From Schizochytrium sp. TIO01 (lineage: Eukaryota > Sar > Bigyra > Thraustochytrida > Thraustochytriidae), in NCBI GenBank assembly GCA_004764695.1, contig SMSO01000031.1, positions 8,556,761 to 8,620,760 of the forward strand: a DNA stretch of 64,000 nucleotides. The letters are read 5' to 3'. Position numbers and translations under genes: made by a program. Below the pieces are notes generated by a model. That model did no database searches and was not told where the DNA came from. It saw nothing but the letters and a program-made list of their open reading frames with translations. Of the stretch, positions 55,067 to 64,000 are shown in pieces (the stretch's first letter is position 1; each line of letters begins with the position of its first letter).

Positions 55067-55125
55067 AGTAGGACTCGCTATCGCTCAGCTGTGCATCACT
55101 AGCATAAGCGGTAGCAAGTCCTACT
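55067..55125. other. 19-bp imperfect inverted repeat
   Basis: AGTAGGACTCGCTATCGCT (55067-55085) matches the complement of AGCGGTAGCAAGTCCTACT (55107-55125) at 17 of 19 positions, with one of the two mismatches a wobble. The loop is 21 bases. It directly follows the two nested hairpins. Confidence 0.88.
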
Positions 55126-55572
55126 AGAATCTGACCTGAACACATGAATTCGATGTTTCGTAGCTGTTAGAAAGAAGGATCGTTATGGATCTGCTTTCAC
55201 TAAAAGGTTTCTAAAAAGATGTCTGAGCGAGTGAGTGAGTTTATCATTACAACGACAGAGAATTTAGAGTCTGCGAAGAAGAAGAAGAAGAAGATGATGA
55301 TGACGAAGATGAAGAAGCAACGCGCAATGCTTCGAAATAGGCGCACTCGAACGAGTGAAGCGCAAGCACTGAAAGAGCGTCGGTTGACGAGTGATCCAAA
55401 CGCTAGTCTCTTCAGCGAAGAAGCGGATCTACGATTCCTTGGCTTCGATTTGAGGTTATATATATATATATATATGTACATACGCGTACGTATGTTTGTT
55501 GGTTTGCATGTTTGCTTTTGCTTTCGTTCCTCACCGCGTCAACCAACGCAATTGCGATGCTGGCCTATAAAC

Positions 55573-55627
55573 TGCCGGTTTATTGCTGGTCTATTGCTGG
55601 TTTATTGCTGGTTTATTGCTGGCTTAT
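55573..55627. repeat. 11-bp minisatellite TTTATTGCTGG
   Basis: Five tandem units with one T-to-C change in two of them. GTGC-type tetranucleotide tracts follow at 55815-55835 and 55957-55987, and a short GGCAGCCA repeat lies at about 56078-56100. Confidence 0.88.
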
Positions 55628-55956
55628 TGTCCGCAAGCTTGGACGCGTAGCTTGAGCTATGGTGGTCTACGATCCACAGAGCGCCACAGCTACGTCTGCA
55701 GAAGACTACACAAACCCTACAAACAGGCACTTCAGCGGCGCCACTTGGTCGCAGACGCTGCGGCGGGGAAGTTTAGGGCCAACGTAGTGGACGAACTGAG
55801 GCGGCTGTTGCTGTAGCGGCGTGCGTGCGTGCGTGCTCTGCTTTGCTCTGCGGCAGAATTCCAACAGCACTTGCGCAGCTTCGGCAGTAGTGGTGCACGG
55901 AGGCGCAATGAGCATGGAGCTCTGGCCTACCTGAGCCGGCGGTCCGGTCGCCCGCC

Positions 55957-55987
<31 letters not shown>

Positions 55988-57322
55988 TCCAGTCCAGGCT
56001 CGCCTCACCTCACCTTCGGCTTGTGCCACACAGGTCCCTGAAACCGAGCTCCATGGGGCAGGCCATGCGTGCGTGCAGGCAGCCAGGCAGCCAGGCAGCC
56101 AGACGGGTGTGCTAGCGCCTGACGAGGCTCGGGCTGTGAGACAGGAGGATCTGAGGAGACCGCAGAGCACAGGCCTGGAGATGGTGGTGTCCTTGGATGG
56201 CCGGTACAGCGATGAGCGCAGAGTCGTCCTTCGATCCAACGCAGACATCGTACGAGCTCATCCGTGTGCTTGGTAGGTAAGCGGACTTAGGCTAAGTCAC
56301 CTAGGAACGAGCTGCACATCAGACAGAAGCATGGGCGTAGGTACGTAGGCAGCAGAGCGCCTGGCAACGAGTCGCGGCGATGAGGAAGACTCTGCCCAAG
56401 ACCCGAACCAAACCAAGATGTAAGCTGAGATGTTTTGATAGCGCAGACCAAATGATTGAACGGATGCGAGAATCTACAACTGTCCGTCTCAAAAAACACC
56501 CACAATAATGAAGACGGCTTGCTGTGTGTGGAATAACTCAACCATTCATACCAACCGATCTGAATGTATTTAGCTACTTCTCTACCCGAAGGAAACGAGT
56601 GATTGATGGAAACCAGGATACATGCACACACTCTCACACCCACTAATACTTTTAGCCTACTTCCCTGCCTGACCTTGAACATTGCCAAGAAGAGTGACAT
56701 TTTACCTGGATAGCGGGCGGCTCATCGTCTGATCCAGGCAACGCTTTAAGAGTCCGTTGCAACCGGACTTACTCGCGCAGCTTTTAGTCAAGGATTATAG
56801 GCCAAGATTTAATTAGCTCTGCTGCTGGCAACTTTAGACCAGTATTAAAAAGAATAAAATTGTACCATATCACTATCCAACTTTAGTGTTGAGAAGGAGA
56901 TGAAGAAAATCAGTCATAGTGTACCGTCGAAACGGTCGCTGTCCAGAGGGCAGAAAGGACCTACCTCGAAAGTGCTGTTCTGATGCTCTGCGTATACGCG
57001 ATCTGAGGAGTACTTCTTTGACCGCTGGGACACTCGCTCGCTTGTTCACCCATCGCTCGAACGACACCGACCCTTTTGATCTTGCTCTGAACTGGTTTAA
57101 CTTCCTGCTGACCACATTGTTGTGCACAAATCAGCCCTGAGATCTCACATCTTACAGAGAGGTGCCTACCTACATAGCGGTAACAAGCATACGCACGCGA
57201 TTGGTTTTGAATATTTCACTGATTGAAGATGCGCGTGATCCATGACGTGCTACTTTGATGACCCAGACACCATGTAAACAAGATTAGCTCAACAGCTCAA
57301 AGTTATTTTCTTCCTTATCGAA

Positions 57323-58381
57323 CTATGTATCGAAGAGTCGTTGGCATGATTTGCTAGGAGGTAACTTTGTTGTTACATCTTTTTGATTCAGCAATTCATT
57401 ACCTTTAATGCGAGCAAACATTGCGTGGAAGTGGCGCATCTTTTTTATATAAATGTCTTCCATGACTGCGTCGATGTATTCGTCGAAGTCACCACCATAG
57501 GCTACACTGATGATGTTCTTCAAAAACTCGTCAAAATGATCATGACGAGTACCAAACTTATTCCTGTTAAATGATGTGTTTTGCCATCTCAAAATTGTGG
57601 TAAGGGGATCTGGTTGAGCATTAAGTGGTAGAATGGAATCAAATTTGGAAACAGATTCGAAGAAAGTATTAATCGTACAATAAGCATGGGCTGCTAACTT
57701 CAAGCTCAATTCCATTTCATTAACAATCAGCGAGTTTTCAATATTTGAATGTCCTAATTCCTCTTCCGTATGGTCTTTTGCGATTGCCCAAATAACAAAC
57801 GTAACTTCAATGTGTTGTAGCTCGTTTAGAATGGATTGGATACTAACATTCGTTGGCATTCTTCCGTCGTTGTCATCATGTTGGAGATCAAATAAGGTGT
57901 AAAAAATAACATTGCGGACCTCCCCAAATTCCGCGGCTATTAAATCCTGCAGCAGCATTTGTGAAAACTGATTTGGAAAGTAAAATTTGGGTAACAAGCT
58001 TCTAAATGCATGTAGGTACCATTTTTAGGAGCATGTAATGTGAACTTGTGATGTTTTTTCAGTGAACGCCACTGTCTCAAAGGCATGGTCAAAATACAGT
58101 AGTACAGAGACAGGTTAAATTCCTTTCCTGTATTGTGGGCATAGAGGCACACAGTTGTATCATTACTTTTACAAGACTCATCTGCTTCGCAATACAAATC
58201 GTGTGATATCTGCAAAATGCTCTCTCTTGGAATCCACCCTAAAGAGGGCTTGTAGAAGGTACTAAATTGAGCTAACAATGTACTTCGTCACTTGGAACCA
58301 TCGAAGTGTATCTGCTATTAGATACAATTCTGACCGCTCGGATTGTATCTGTCGTAAAACTATTGCTGTAAGTACTCGCAT
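57323..58381 (-). CDS. Unrecognised protein; reads as 330 aa with two very short introns, or is frameshifted
   Basis: Three long open stretches lie in different minus-strand frames. A model with exons 58284-58381, 58046-58261 and 57323-58001 joins them in phase. It uses GT-AG introns of 22 nt (58262-58283) and 44 nt (58002-58045) and starts at ATG 58381. The product begins MRVLTAIVLRQIQSERSELY and contains FYKPSLGWIPRES, LLPKFYFPNQFSQMLLQDLI and a long helical C-terminal half (MELSLKLAAHAYCTINTFFE, DFDEYIDAVMEDIYIKKM). Composition is that of a soluble alpha-helical protein. I recognise no domain. The alternative is a pseudogene with two indels. Codon use is A/T-ending, like ARMC2 and the AGC kinases. 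Confidence 0.45.
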
Positions 58382-59331
58382 CAAGAGACCCAAAACTTAA
58401 ATAATGCACCAAATAAAGCAAACACCACATCATTCACAAACTATCTAACAATAAATAATCTCATTGGTTTTACTATATATTGACAGCGTCAGATAATATG
58501 ACCATAGGTGCAAACATATTCACTCAACTAAATGCTGATTGTGAATAACTCCCATTTGTTCAAATGAATTAAAAAAGTTAAAATGAAAAACGAATCCTAA
58601 AAATAAATCGAAGAAGCGAAGTATGAAACAAACGAAGGAGGCAGGTGCTCCTTAGGACAAACCATAGCCTTCATAACTACACAGTCTTACTATTTTAAAA
58701 CTAAAATCTAAGCTGCTAAATAAAGAAGTTAAGAAGTTAAGAAGTTAAGAAGTTCAAGGCAGCCTTGAAAACCTGGATTCTCGTCCGCCTCTCGGCCGCT
58801 CACGATGCCTACGGAGCTGTAAGCTGCGCTTCAAAATGCGAGGCGGACCCCGGCCTACAGCCAATTTATGTGGCCTTGGCATTGGATCCATTCATTCATT
58901 CATTCATTCATTCATTCATTGTCAGGCACTCATGAAAAACATTCGATGGAATGTGTATATATATATTATGGAGATACATCATCGAAACAGACCTCCTCCA
59001 CTGGAGGGGACAGCTGTTTTGGGTCTCCGATAAAGGAACACACGCACCGCTGAGAAGCGCGAGATCTCCTATCTTCTTTGGCAGGAAGCGGGCAGAGAGA
59101 TTGCGGTCACGGGCAGGGACGGGGCCTTGAATTCTGGTGAGAGCGCGCCTTGTGCTGCCTGCAGTGGCCTCTGCTTCCTCTTCATGCCTGACCCGACGCC
59201 ATCACGCCGGCGGCATTTATTTATTGCCAAACAGACAAATTCGTCGATGGAGTGGAGATGAAATTCACCAGGTAGCATTAGATTTTCCAGTCTGCCGTTC
59301 TCCTTTCTATTTATTCTATTCTGTTTTTAGT
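58382..59331. other. Spacer with a (CATT)n tract
   Basis: About 950 bases without a gene. A tandem AAGTTAAG repeat occurs at 58724-58752 and (CATT)n at 58889-58921. The minus-strand frame at 59069-59278 has no recognisable character. Confidence 0.45.
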
Positions 59332-60502
59332 TTAACCAGGAAAGAGCCAATTAATGAGGCATCGTTTAAAGAGCTTTCTATAGCGCTCCGCTTTGAAAAC
59401 ATAGTTCTCCAGGCAAACTTTTACAGCCTTCCATTCACTCAAATGAAGATTGACAAGAAATGCAGTGTCTTGCGGATCTATCGGTTCCCTCTTAGGCTCT
59501 AATTCAACCTTGAAAAGCTTGAACACAGGCGCTAGCATATCATAACAAGGGTTCGTCGAGTCCTGACGGGAATGCAAGTCGAAATGAAACTGTATGCATT
59601 GCCCTCAAGATCCTTGCGTACTCCACCTTCGAATAAAGATTCTTCGGACGAATGTCGCTCAAGCCAGAGGCGCTCAGTCGATCAGAATAAACCACAACGG
59701 GCTTCGGTCGCACGCGAGGTCTGCCCAGACTCTTGGTACCTTCCTTCTTACGCACCAAACCAAGACGAACAGAGCGTCTTTGGACAATTGTAGGATTCAA
59801 GGAATCATCGTTAAAATCTCTAAGAACTCCCACCCAACCCACTTCAGAAAGAATTTGGTAATTTCTGTATCCCTGGCCTTCGCTGGCTATGGTGTGCTTG
59901 CGTACAAGCTCCCCCAGTTTCAGGTCTTCGCTTAATTTCCACCGAAGTGTAGAATTCCACTTGGTTTGAAGTGAACTCTCGGCACGATCACAGCCGCCTG
60001 TGAGCTCATTGAAGCGCTTCGAAACCTCTGTCCAAGCAATACAGCGATCGTGGCTTCTTTGTAATACCGCTGTGCGTCACGCGGCACCTCCCTCTTCTCG
60101 CATAATCAACACTAGAGCATTCTCTTCTTCCTTGGTAAAAGGCTTCGGTTTGTACGAAAGCGCTGAAGCGCGCTGCTCACTGCGAATTTTCTGTGATTTT
60201 GAAAAGCTGCTTCGGTTCAATAACTTCGAAAAGCTATCATAGCACCGATTACGGCCTCCGGTCGCGTTCTTCAACTCCTCGCGCTTAAGGCGTTTAGAAA
60301 AATCAATGAAGCGCGGGTCGCCTAACAGGATGACGAAATATTCCACGCGCTCCCAGGGTGTTTTCTTTGAAAGCGAGGTTCCTTTGTGGGTGTATGTATT
60401 TTCGGTTGAACTTCTCTGGCACCTCTGGAGTGTCTCCCTGTCATCGTCGTGGTATCTCTGCCTTAGCTCCCAGATTGGGACCGTCGCCGCTGAGTCTGCG
60501 CG

Positions 60503-60572
<70 letters not shown>

Positions 60573-60690
60573 CTGCTGCTTCTGCTGCTGCTGCTGCCAC
60601 TTCTTCTTTGTTCAGGTGAGAGCGGCTGCGCAGAAAAGCTAGTGATTCTGGGCTGTGCATGACTGATCCTCCATCTTCCCTCTCTTCAAT
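59332..60690 (-). CDS. Probable Myb/SANT-like DNA-binding protein, with in-frame TGA or 18-nt intron and a poly-Ser tract
   Basis: One minus-strand frame is open from about 60690 to 59540 except for a TGA at 60079-60077. Upstream of it the frame gives a Ser run, then KKTPWERVEYFVILLGDPRF and KPFTKEEENALVLIMREEG. Downstream it gives CIAWTEVSKRFNELTGG and SSLQTKWNSTLRWK. Together the last pieces form one Myb/SANT-like (trihelix) domain split by the TGA. An 18-nt GT-AG segment (60070-60087) contains the TGA and keeps phase. A 37-nt GT-AG intron (59590-59626) joins the frame to its last exon (FHFDLHSRQD...), ending at 59332. No ATG is seen at the 5' end, so a first exon is missing. Nuclear DNA binding is inferred from the domain. 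A recent pseudogene is the alternative. Confidence 0.5.
60504..60597. repeat. (CTG/CAG)n repeat, about 31 units with two TTC interruptions
   Basis: It lies inside the candidate Myb/SANT-like gene, where the long open frame reads it as poly-Ser (AGC). The other two minus-strand frames read Ala or Gln. The interruptions are at 60571 and 60580. Confidence 0.95.
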
Positions 60691-60892
60691 CTCTTTTCTT
60701 CATAACACAGAGATGAAGAGATAACGGGCGGATGTAAGGGTGGGGGTGGGCGGGCAGAACCACCGCCCGCTCGTCCCAGCTGCGCCTGCGCAGTACCGTG
60801 CGTCTTGTGCCGCTGCCAGGGCAGCACCCAGTTTATTTTGACTTTAAAAATCTGGGATATTTTCCTTAACCAAGGTTAAGCTGTAAAACATA

Positions 60893-61235
60893 AGTTGAAG
60901 AAGAACAGTATTTAGGTAAAGCATAAAAAGTGTAAGAAGAACAGTGTTTAAGTAAGCATAAATTTTGGGAAGCTAAGAGTGTTCTTTTTAAAATAAATAG
61001 CCTTCAAATTAAGAACAGTGAATAACACTAAGTAAAGCAATAAGATGAGGTTAAACATAAAGTTTGAGAAGAACAGTATGAATAACACTAAGAAAAGAAT
61101 AAAGTTTGAGAAGAACAGTACTAGTACATAAAGTTAAAGAAGAACAGTATCAATAGCACTAAGTAAAGCATAAAGTTTGAGAAGAACAGTATGAATAACA
61201 CTAATGCAATAACTGTTCTTTTAGAAAGTTTGAAC
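60893..61235. repeat. Degenerate tandem repeat, unit about 42 bp
   Basis: Seven copies of AGAACAGT recur, most within a longer unit of the form CATAAAGTTTGAGAAGAACAG followed by TATGAATAACACTAAGTAAAG. Spacing is about 40-75 bases. The final element, AACTGTTCTTTT (about 61209), is an inverted copy. No coding potential. Confidence 0.88.
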
Positions 61236-61901
61236 GTATCGACTAAACCTAGAATAGTGTACTATATGACTTTACCACCACAGTGTTTTGCGCAAAATAG
61301 CATTAAGTTTTAATATACTCCCCAATATCCCCAATAGACTTCTTCAATGCCCCAGATGAGAAATTTGTATATGCTATTGCTCTAAGAACGAACATAACAA
61401 TTTTGAAGGGGGTATATTAATGAGTTTATTATACCACATACTTCAGTCAACTCTCGCCTTAAGTTACAGAGTACATCCCCCTTGTTCTTTTGACATTTAG
61501 AGTAAAGTACATATTACTACTACCATCTCCTTCACCCAATTGATGTTGACGTTTAAGATGCCCCCTTCATATATTGTTAGATATTGTTTCGTAGAGGTTT
61601 TTCTCCCTCAAATTAATTGATCAGCAACATATGCAGCAACAGCAACAACTCTTGAAAGGTCGAGCAAGTGAGGCTTACAATTGCTTAAAGACTCCGAGGT
61701 TGGAAACTTTGCAGCAGGTGCAACATTCGTGTCTGCTGCAGAAGGTGTCTTGGCTGCGCTCGGAAGAAGCTCCAAAGAGAATTTCTGCGTTCTCGAGCCC
61801 ATCGTCGGATCCCGTTGGCGAGTGCCAGAGCGTCAACTCCAAAGCACAAACCTCGTGGAAACGTCTGAGGAGCACGGCGTAAACCTCACGCTCAACACAC
61901 A
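61236..61901. other. 5' flank of the La-family gene
   Basis: AT-rich to about 61620, then GC-balanced. A plus-strand open frame at 61631-61882 begins with a Gln run but has no domain. It could be a short 5' exon or upstream ORF. Confidence 0.35.
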
Positions 61902-63413
61902 ATGCTGGCCGAGGAGCAAGATGCTCGGTGCGCGTTGTACAGCCTCAGCACAGTAGTGGCGCGTCGCGACGGACTTTTGCGGCAGCTCGAGTATTATTTC
62001 GGCGATGAGAATCTCCCCAAGGATCACTTCCTGCTCCATAAACAGCTTCGTGGAAACCCTCGAAACTGGTGCACTATCAAGGTCCTTCTTACATTTCCTA
62101 AACTCAAGCGTCAGGGTATCAAAGCTCGCGAAGTCGTACGCGCCGTCAAGCACGCTTCGCAAAATGCCAAGAGCAACAATAAAAACGCTGACAAACCGCT
62201 CCTCGAAGTCAGCAAAGACGGAAGAGCAATCCGGCGCACCCGCGCGATGGCGATTGAATCGGGTGCCTTGGGGGGGACCCAAGATGATAATCGTGATGCT
62301 GAGAAGCATGTAGAGGAAGAAGATTTGGAGAAGATTGCTCGCACGGTGCGAGTGACGAGTTTAGCAAGCATGCAGGACCTTAGGGATAGGAGCCCGATCT
62401 CGGAGACCAAAGTTCGTGCGTACTTCGAGGAGCAGATTAAGAAGTTGCCAAAGATTATTGGCGGCGCTGGAGAACAGCAGTCTGCGGCAGCAGTGAAAGA
62501 TATGGTCAAGAGTGTGCGCCTCGAGAATATGCAGCAGCCCAATCAAAAGGAAGCCTTCGCGAGAAAACCGCAACCGTATGCACTGGTGGAACTTGCATCG
62601 CAACAACTCGCTGCAGCGATGGTCGAAGCACATGCATCGACAGATTGGCGCCGCGGGGTTCAGGTGAAACGCGAGCGCCCCACCAAGAAACACAATAAGC
62701 AGAACAATGCCAACATCGCTCATGAAGCCGACCAAACTCCGCAGCAGCAACAACAGCAGCAGCAGATTAAAAAACAGAACAAAAAACAGCAAAATAAGTC
62801 GAAAACCAATGAAGATGCACAAGCATGCTCTACTACCCCGCAGGAAGAAACTGTCTCGCCTGCTGCTCCTGCAGCCGTAGCTGTAGAACCCGAGGCTATG
62901 GTCGATGCTGCTGAAGAAGACCAGGTAGACACCGCTTCGGCCCAAGCTAACCGGCGAAAGGGCAAGGTCCGCACACTCGACAGAGACAACCTTGAAGGTT
63001 TTATTGCGGACTTTCCGAGCAAAATAAAGATGCAACGCAAAAAGGGACCGCGCTCCTACTTCTTCAGGCTTGCTGATAAGCCTGAGGAATTCCGTAAGCT
63101 CCGTGTTGGCTCTGTTGTTTCCTACATTGCAGATGCAAATGGTAATGCTATGCATGTAGAACTAGACCAAGAGGCAGAGGAAAAGCACCGTGTGGAGACT
63201 TTTGAAGCTGAAGCAGCGGAGGCTGGTACCTCCATGCCCACACCCCCACGCCGCAAGCCCAAGCCCAAAGCAGGCACCGCGGCTAGTTCTTTTGTTTCGG
63301 GCGCTCAGGGATCATTTGCACGCGGACCTCCAAACGAACAAAGCAAGTACCGCGGATTTGGGCACCGGGAGTGGCGCGGACTACGTGGGGTGGCGCAAAC
63401 TGCCTCTGCGTAA
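61902..63413 (+). CDS. La-related protein, LARP6-like (La motif, RRM, extra C-terminal beta domain, SUZ-C-like tail)
   Basis: 503 aa from ATG 61902. The La motif is at about 24-105, with the family core LLRQLEYYFGDENLPKDHFL and VLLTFPKLKR. An RRM-like domain spans about 147-258 (RTVRVTSL as RNP2-like strand, KPQPYALVELASQQLAAAMV, WRRGVQVKRE). A poly-Gln run (281-288) and a low-complexity linker follow. Residues about 360-422 form a compact beta-rich unit, LEGFIADFPSK...RSYFFRLADKPEEFRKLRVG...MHVELD, with cold-shock-domain-like spacing. The tail ARGPPNEQSKYRGFGHREWRG resembles the SUZ-C motif that marks LARP6 proteins. LARP6 proteins bind structured mRNA ends and regulate translation. Assignment to LARP6 rather than genuine La/LARP7 rests on that tail. 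Confidence 0.82.
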   Translation: MLAEEQDARCALYSLSTVVARRDGLLRQLEYYFGDENLPKDHFLLHKQLRGNPRNWCTIKVLLTFPKLKRQGIKAREVVRAVKHASQNAKSNNKNADKPLLEVSKDGRAIRRTRAMAIESGALGGTQDDNRDAEKHVEEEDLEKIARTVRVTSLASMQDLRDRSPISETKVRAYFEEQIKKLPKIIGGAGEQQSAAAVKDMVKSVRLENMQQPNQKEAFARKPQPYALVELASQQLAAAMVEAHASTDWRRGVQVKRERPTKKHNKQNNANIAHEADQTPQQQQQQQQIKKQNKKQQNKSKTNEDAQACSTTPQEETVSPAAPAAVAVEPEAMVDAAEEDQVDTASAQANRRKGKVRTLDRDNLEGFIADFPSKIKMQRKKGPRSYFFRLADKPEEFRKLRVGSVVSYIADANGNAMHVELDQEAEEKHRVETFEAEAAEAGTSMPTPPRRKPKPKAGTAASSFVSGAQGSFARGPPNEQSKYRGFGHREWRGLRGVAQTASA

Positions 63414-64000
63414 CTCAAAATCTATTCTTATTTTTTTTTTCCAAATTCGACAGAAATCAGAACTTCTACATAGCATAATAGTCCTTCATCGCACACACAA
63501 AGTTTTTAGTACATAATCATCTCGCTGTGCCATCATTTAGTCAACCAGTTTGTAAATTTGTTTACAAGAGGTGAAGTAGTGACACGCGCACTCTGCAGTT
63601 ACCCTTTCTTTCTTGCACTTAGGCAGAGGAAAAAGAAATCAGGCTGAACTGCTGAGAACACATAATTTCCACTCACATGCCCTACACACGTGCTCGTTTA
63701 CGTTCGAGGATGGTACTGCAAGCATGTAACGTGGATGTAGTTGCCAATTCATATTAACCCATTTCCTTTCTTAGTTTCACCCTCTTTTGCTGACATCGAC
63801 AGCTTTGCTCGCCGCCATCAAGAACTAAGCATGCGGATATAGTATACGCGAACTCAACCTTGAGAGTTTTTCAATCAGTTGGATGCTACTTTTAGCAGAG
63901 AAAAGTGCAAAAGCTTATGCTTGAATTACAAACAACATAAAGTCAAAGGTTAATGTGCATGGAAACAAAAATTAAAGTAAAATAAAAACATAACTCCTTT
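63414..64000. other. 3' flank of the La-family gene
   Basis: About 590 bases to the window end without a recognisable gene or repeat beyond short T- and A-runs. Confidence 0.45.

Noticed and set aside
57940-58010. Programmed ribosomal frameshift in the 57323 gene
   Set aside because: No slippery heptamer with a downstream structure was visible. Two separate breaks make splicing or indels more likely.
60463-60660. 65-codon poly-Ala open frame with an ATG
   Set aside because: It is the Ala frame of the CAG tract. The longer open frame through the region reads Ser and continues into a Myb/SANT-like domain, though an alternative first exon cannot be excluded.
62361-63155. 264-codon minus-strand open frame
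   Set aside because: Antisense to the LARP6-like gene. The Leu/Cys runs come from the CAG-rich linker.

Overview
This is nuclear DNA from a eukaryote. Genes lie on both strands with wide AT-rich spacers and abundant tri-, tetra- and pentanucleotide repeats. Most genes are single long open frames, and one gene (15259-16586) has two clear GT-AG introns. Proteins of the nucleolus (BMS1, RRP1) sit beside proteins expected only in a ciliated cell (ARMC2, an RIIa-domain microprotein). Intron-poor genes, a probable flagellum and many divergent kinases suggest a flagellated protist. A stramenopile such as a labyrinthulomycete is my best guess, at low confidence; nothing here proves the lineage.

Layout. 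At 0-16.6 kb: BMS1 (-, cut by the window edge) and RRP1 (+) form a divergent ribosome-biogenesis pair. They are followed by a coiled-coil/RRM protein (-), an RIIa microprotein (-), a large kinase with two C-terminal cyclic-nucleotide-binding domains (+), a four-EF-hand protein (+), a small membrane protein with a frame break (+) and a spliced class II aldolase/adducin-family protein (-). At 16.6-22.5 kb I see no convincing gene. At 22.5-30.4 kb: a tail-anchored TPR co-chaperone-like protein (+), an unrecognised protein with faint FUZ/longin resemblance (-), ARMC2 (+) and a long coiled-coil protein (-). At 33.3-40.2 kb: three related AGC-like kinases (+, +, -), one of them a pseudokinase.

From 40.2 to 57.3 kb there is a gene desert full of microsatellites, minisatellites, AT-rich islands and an unexpected number of strong inverted repeats. 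At least three of these share a 10-bp stem and 10-nt loop. At 57.3-60.7 kb lie two minus-strand genes that read well only if very short introns (or frameshifts and a stop) are accepted: one unrecognised, one with a Myb/SANT-like domain and a CAG-encoded poly-Ser tract. At 60.9-61.2 kb there is a degenerate ~42-bp tandem repeat, then a LARP6-like La protein (+).

Most notable: all four kinases in the window have lost the Arg of the catalytic HRD motif (HMD, HGD, HCD, HAD). The desert hairpins and the candidate ultrashort introns are the other signals worth testing.
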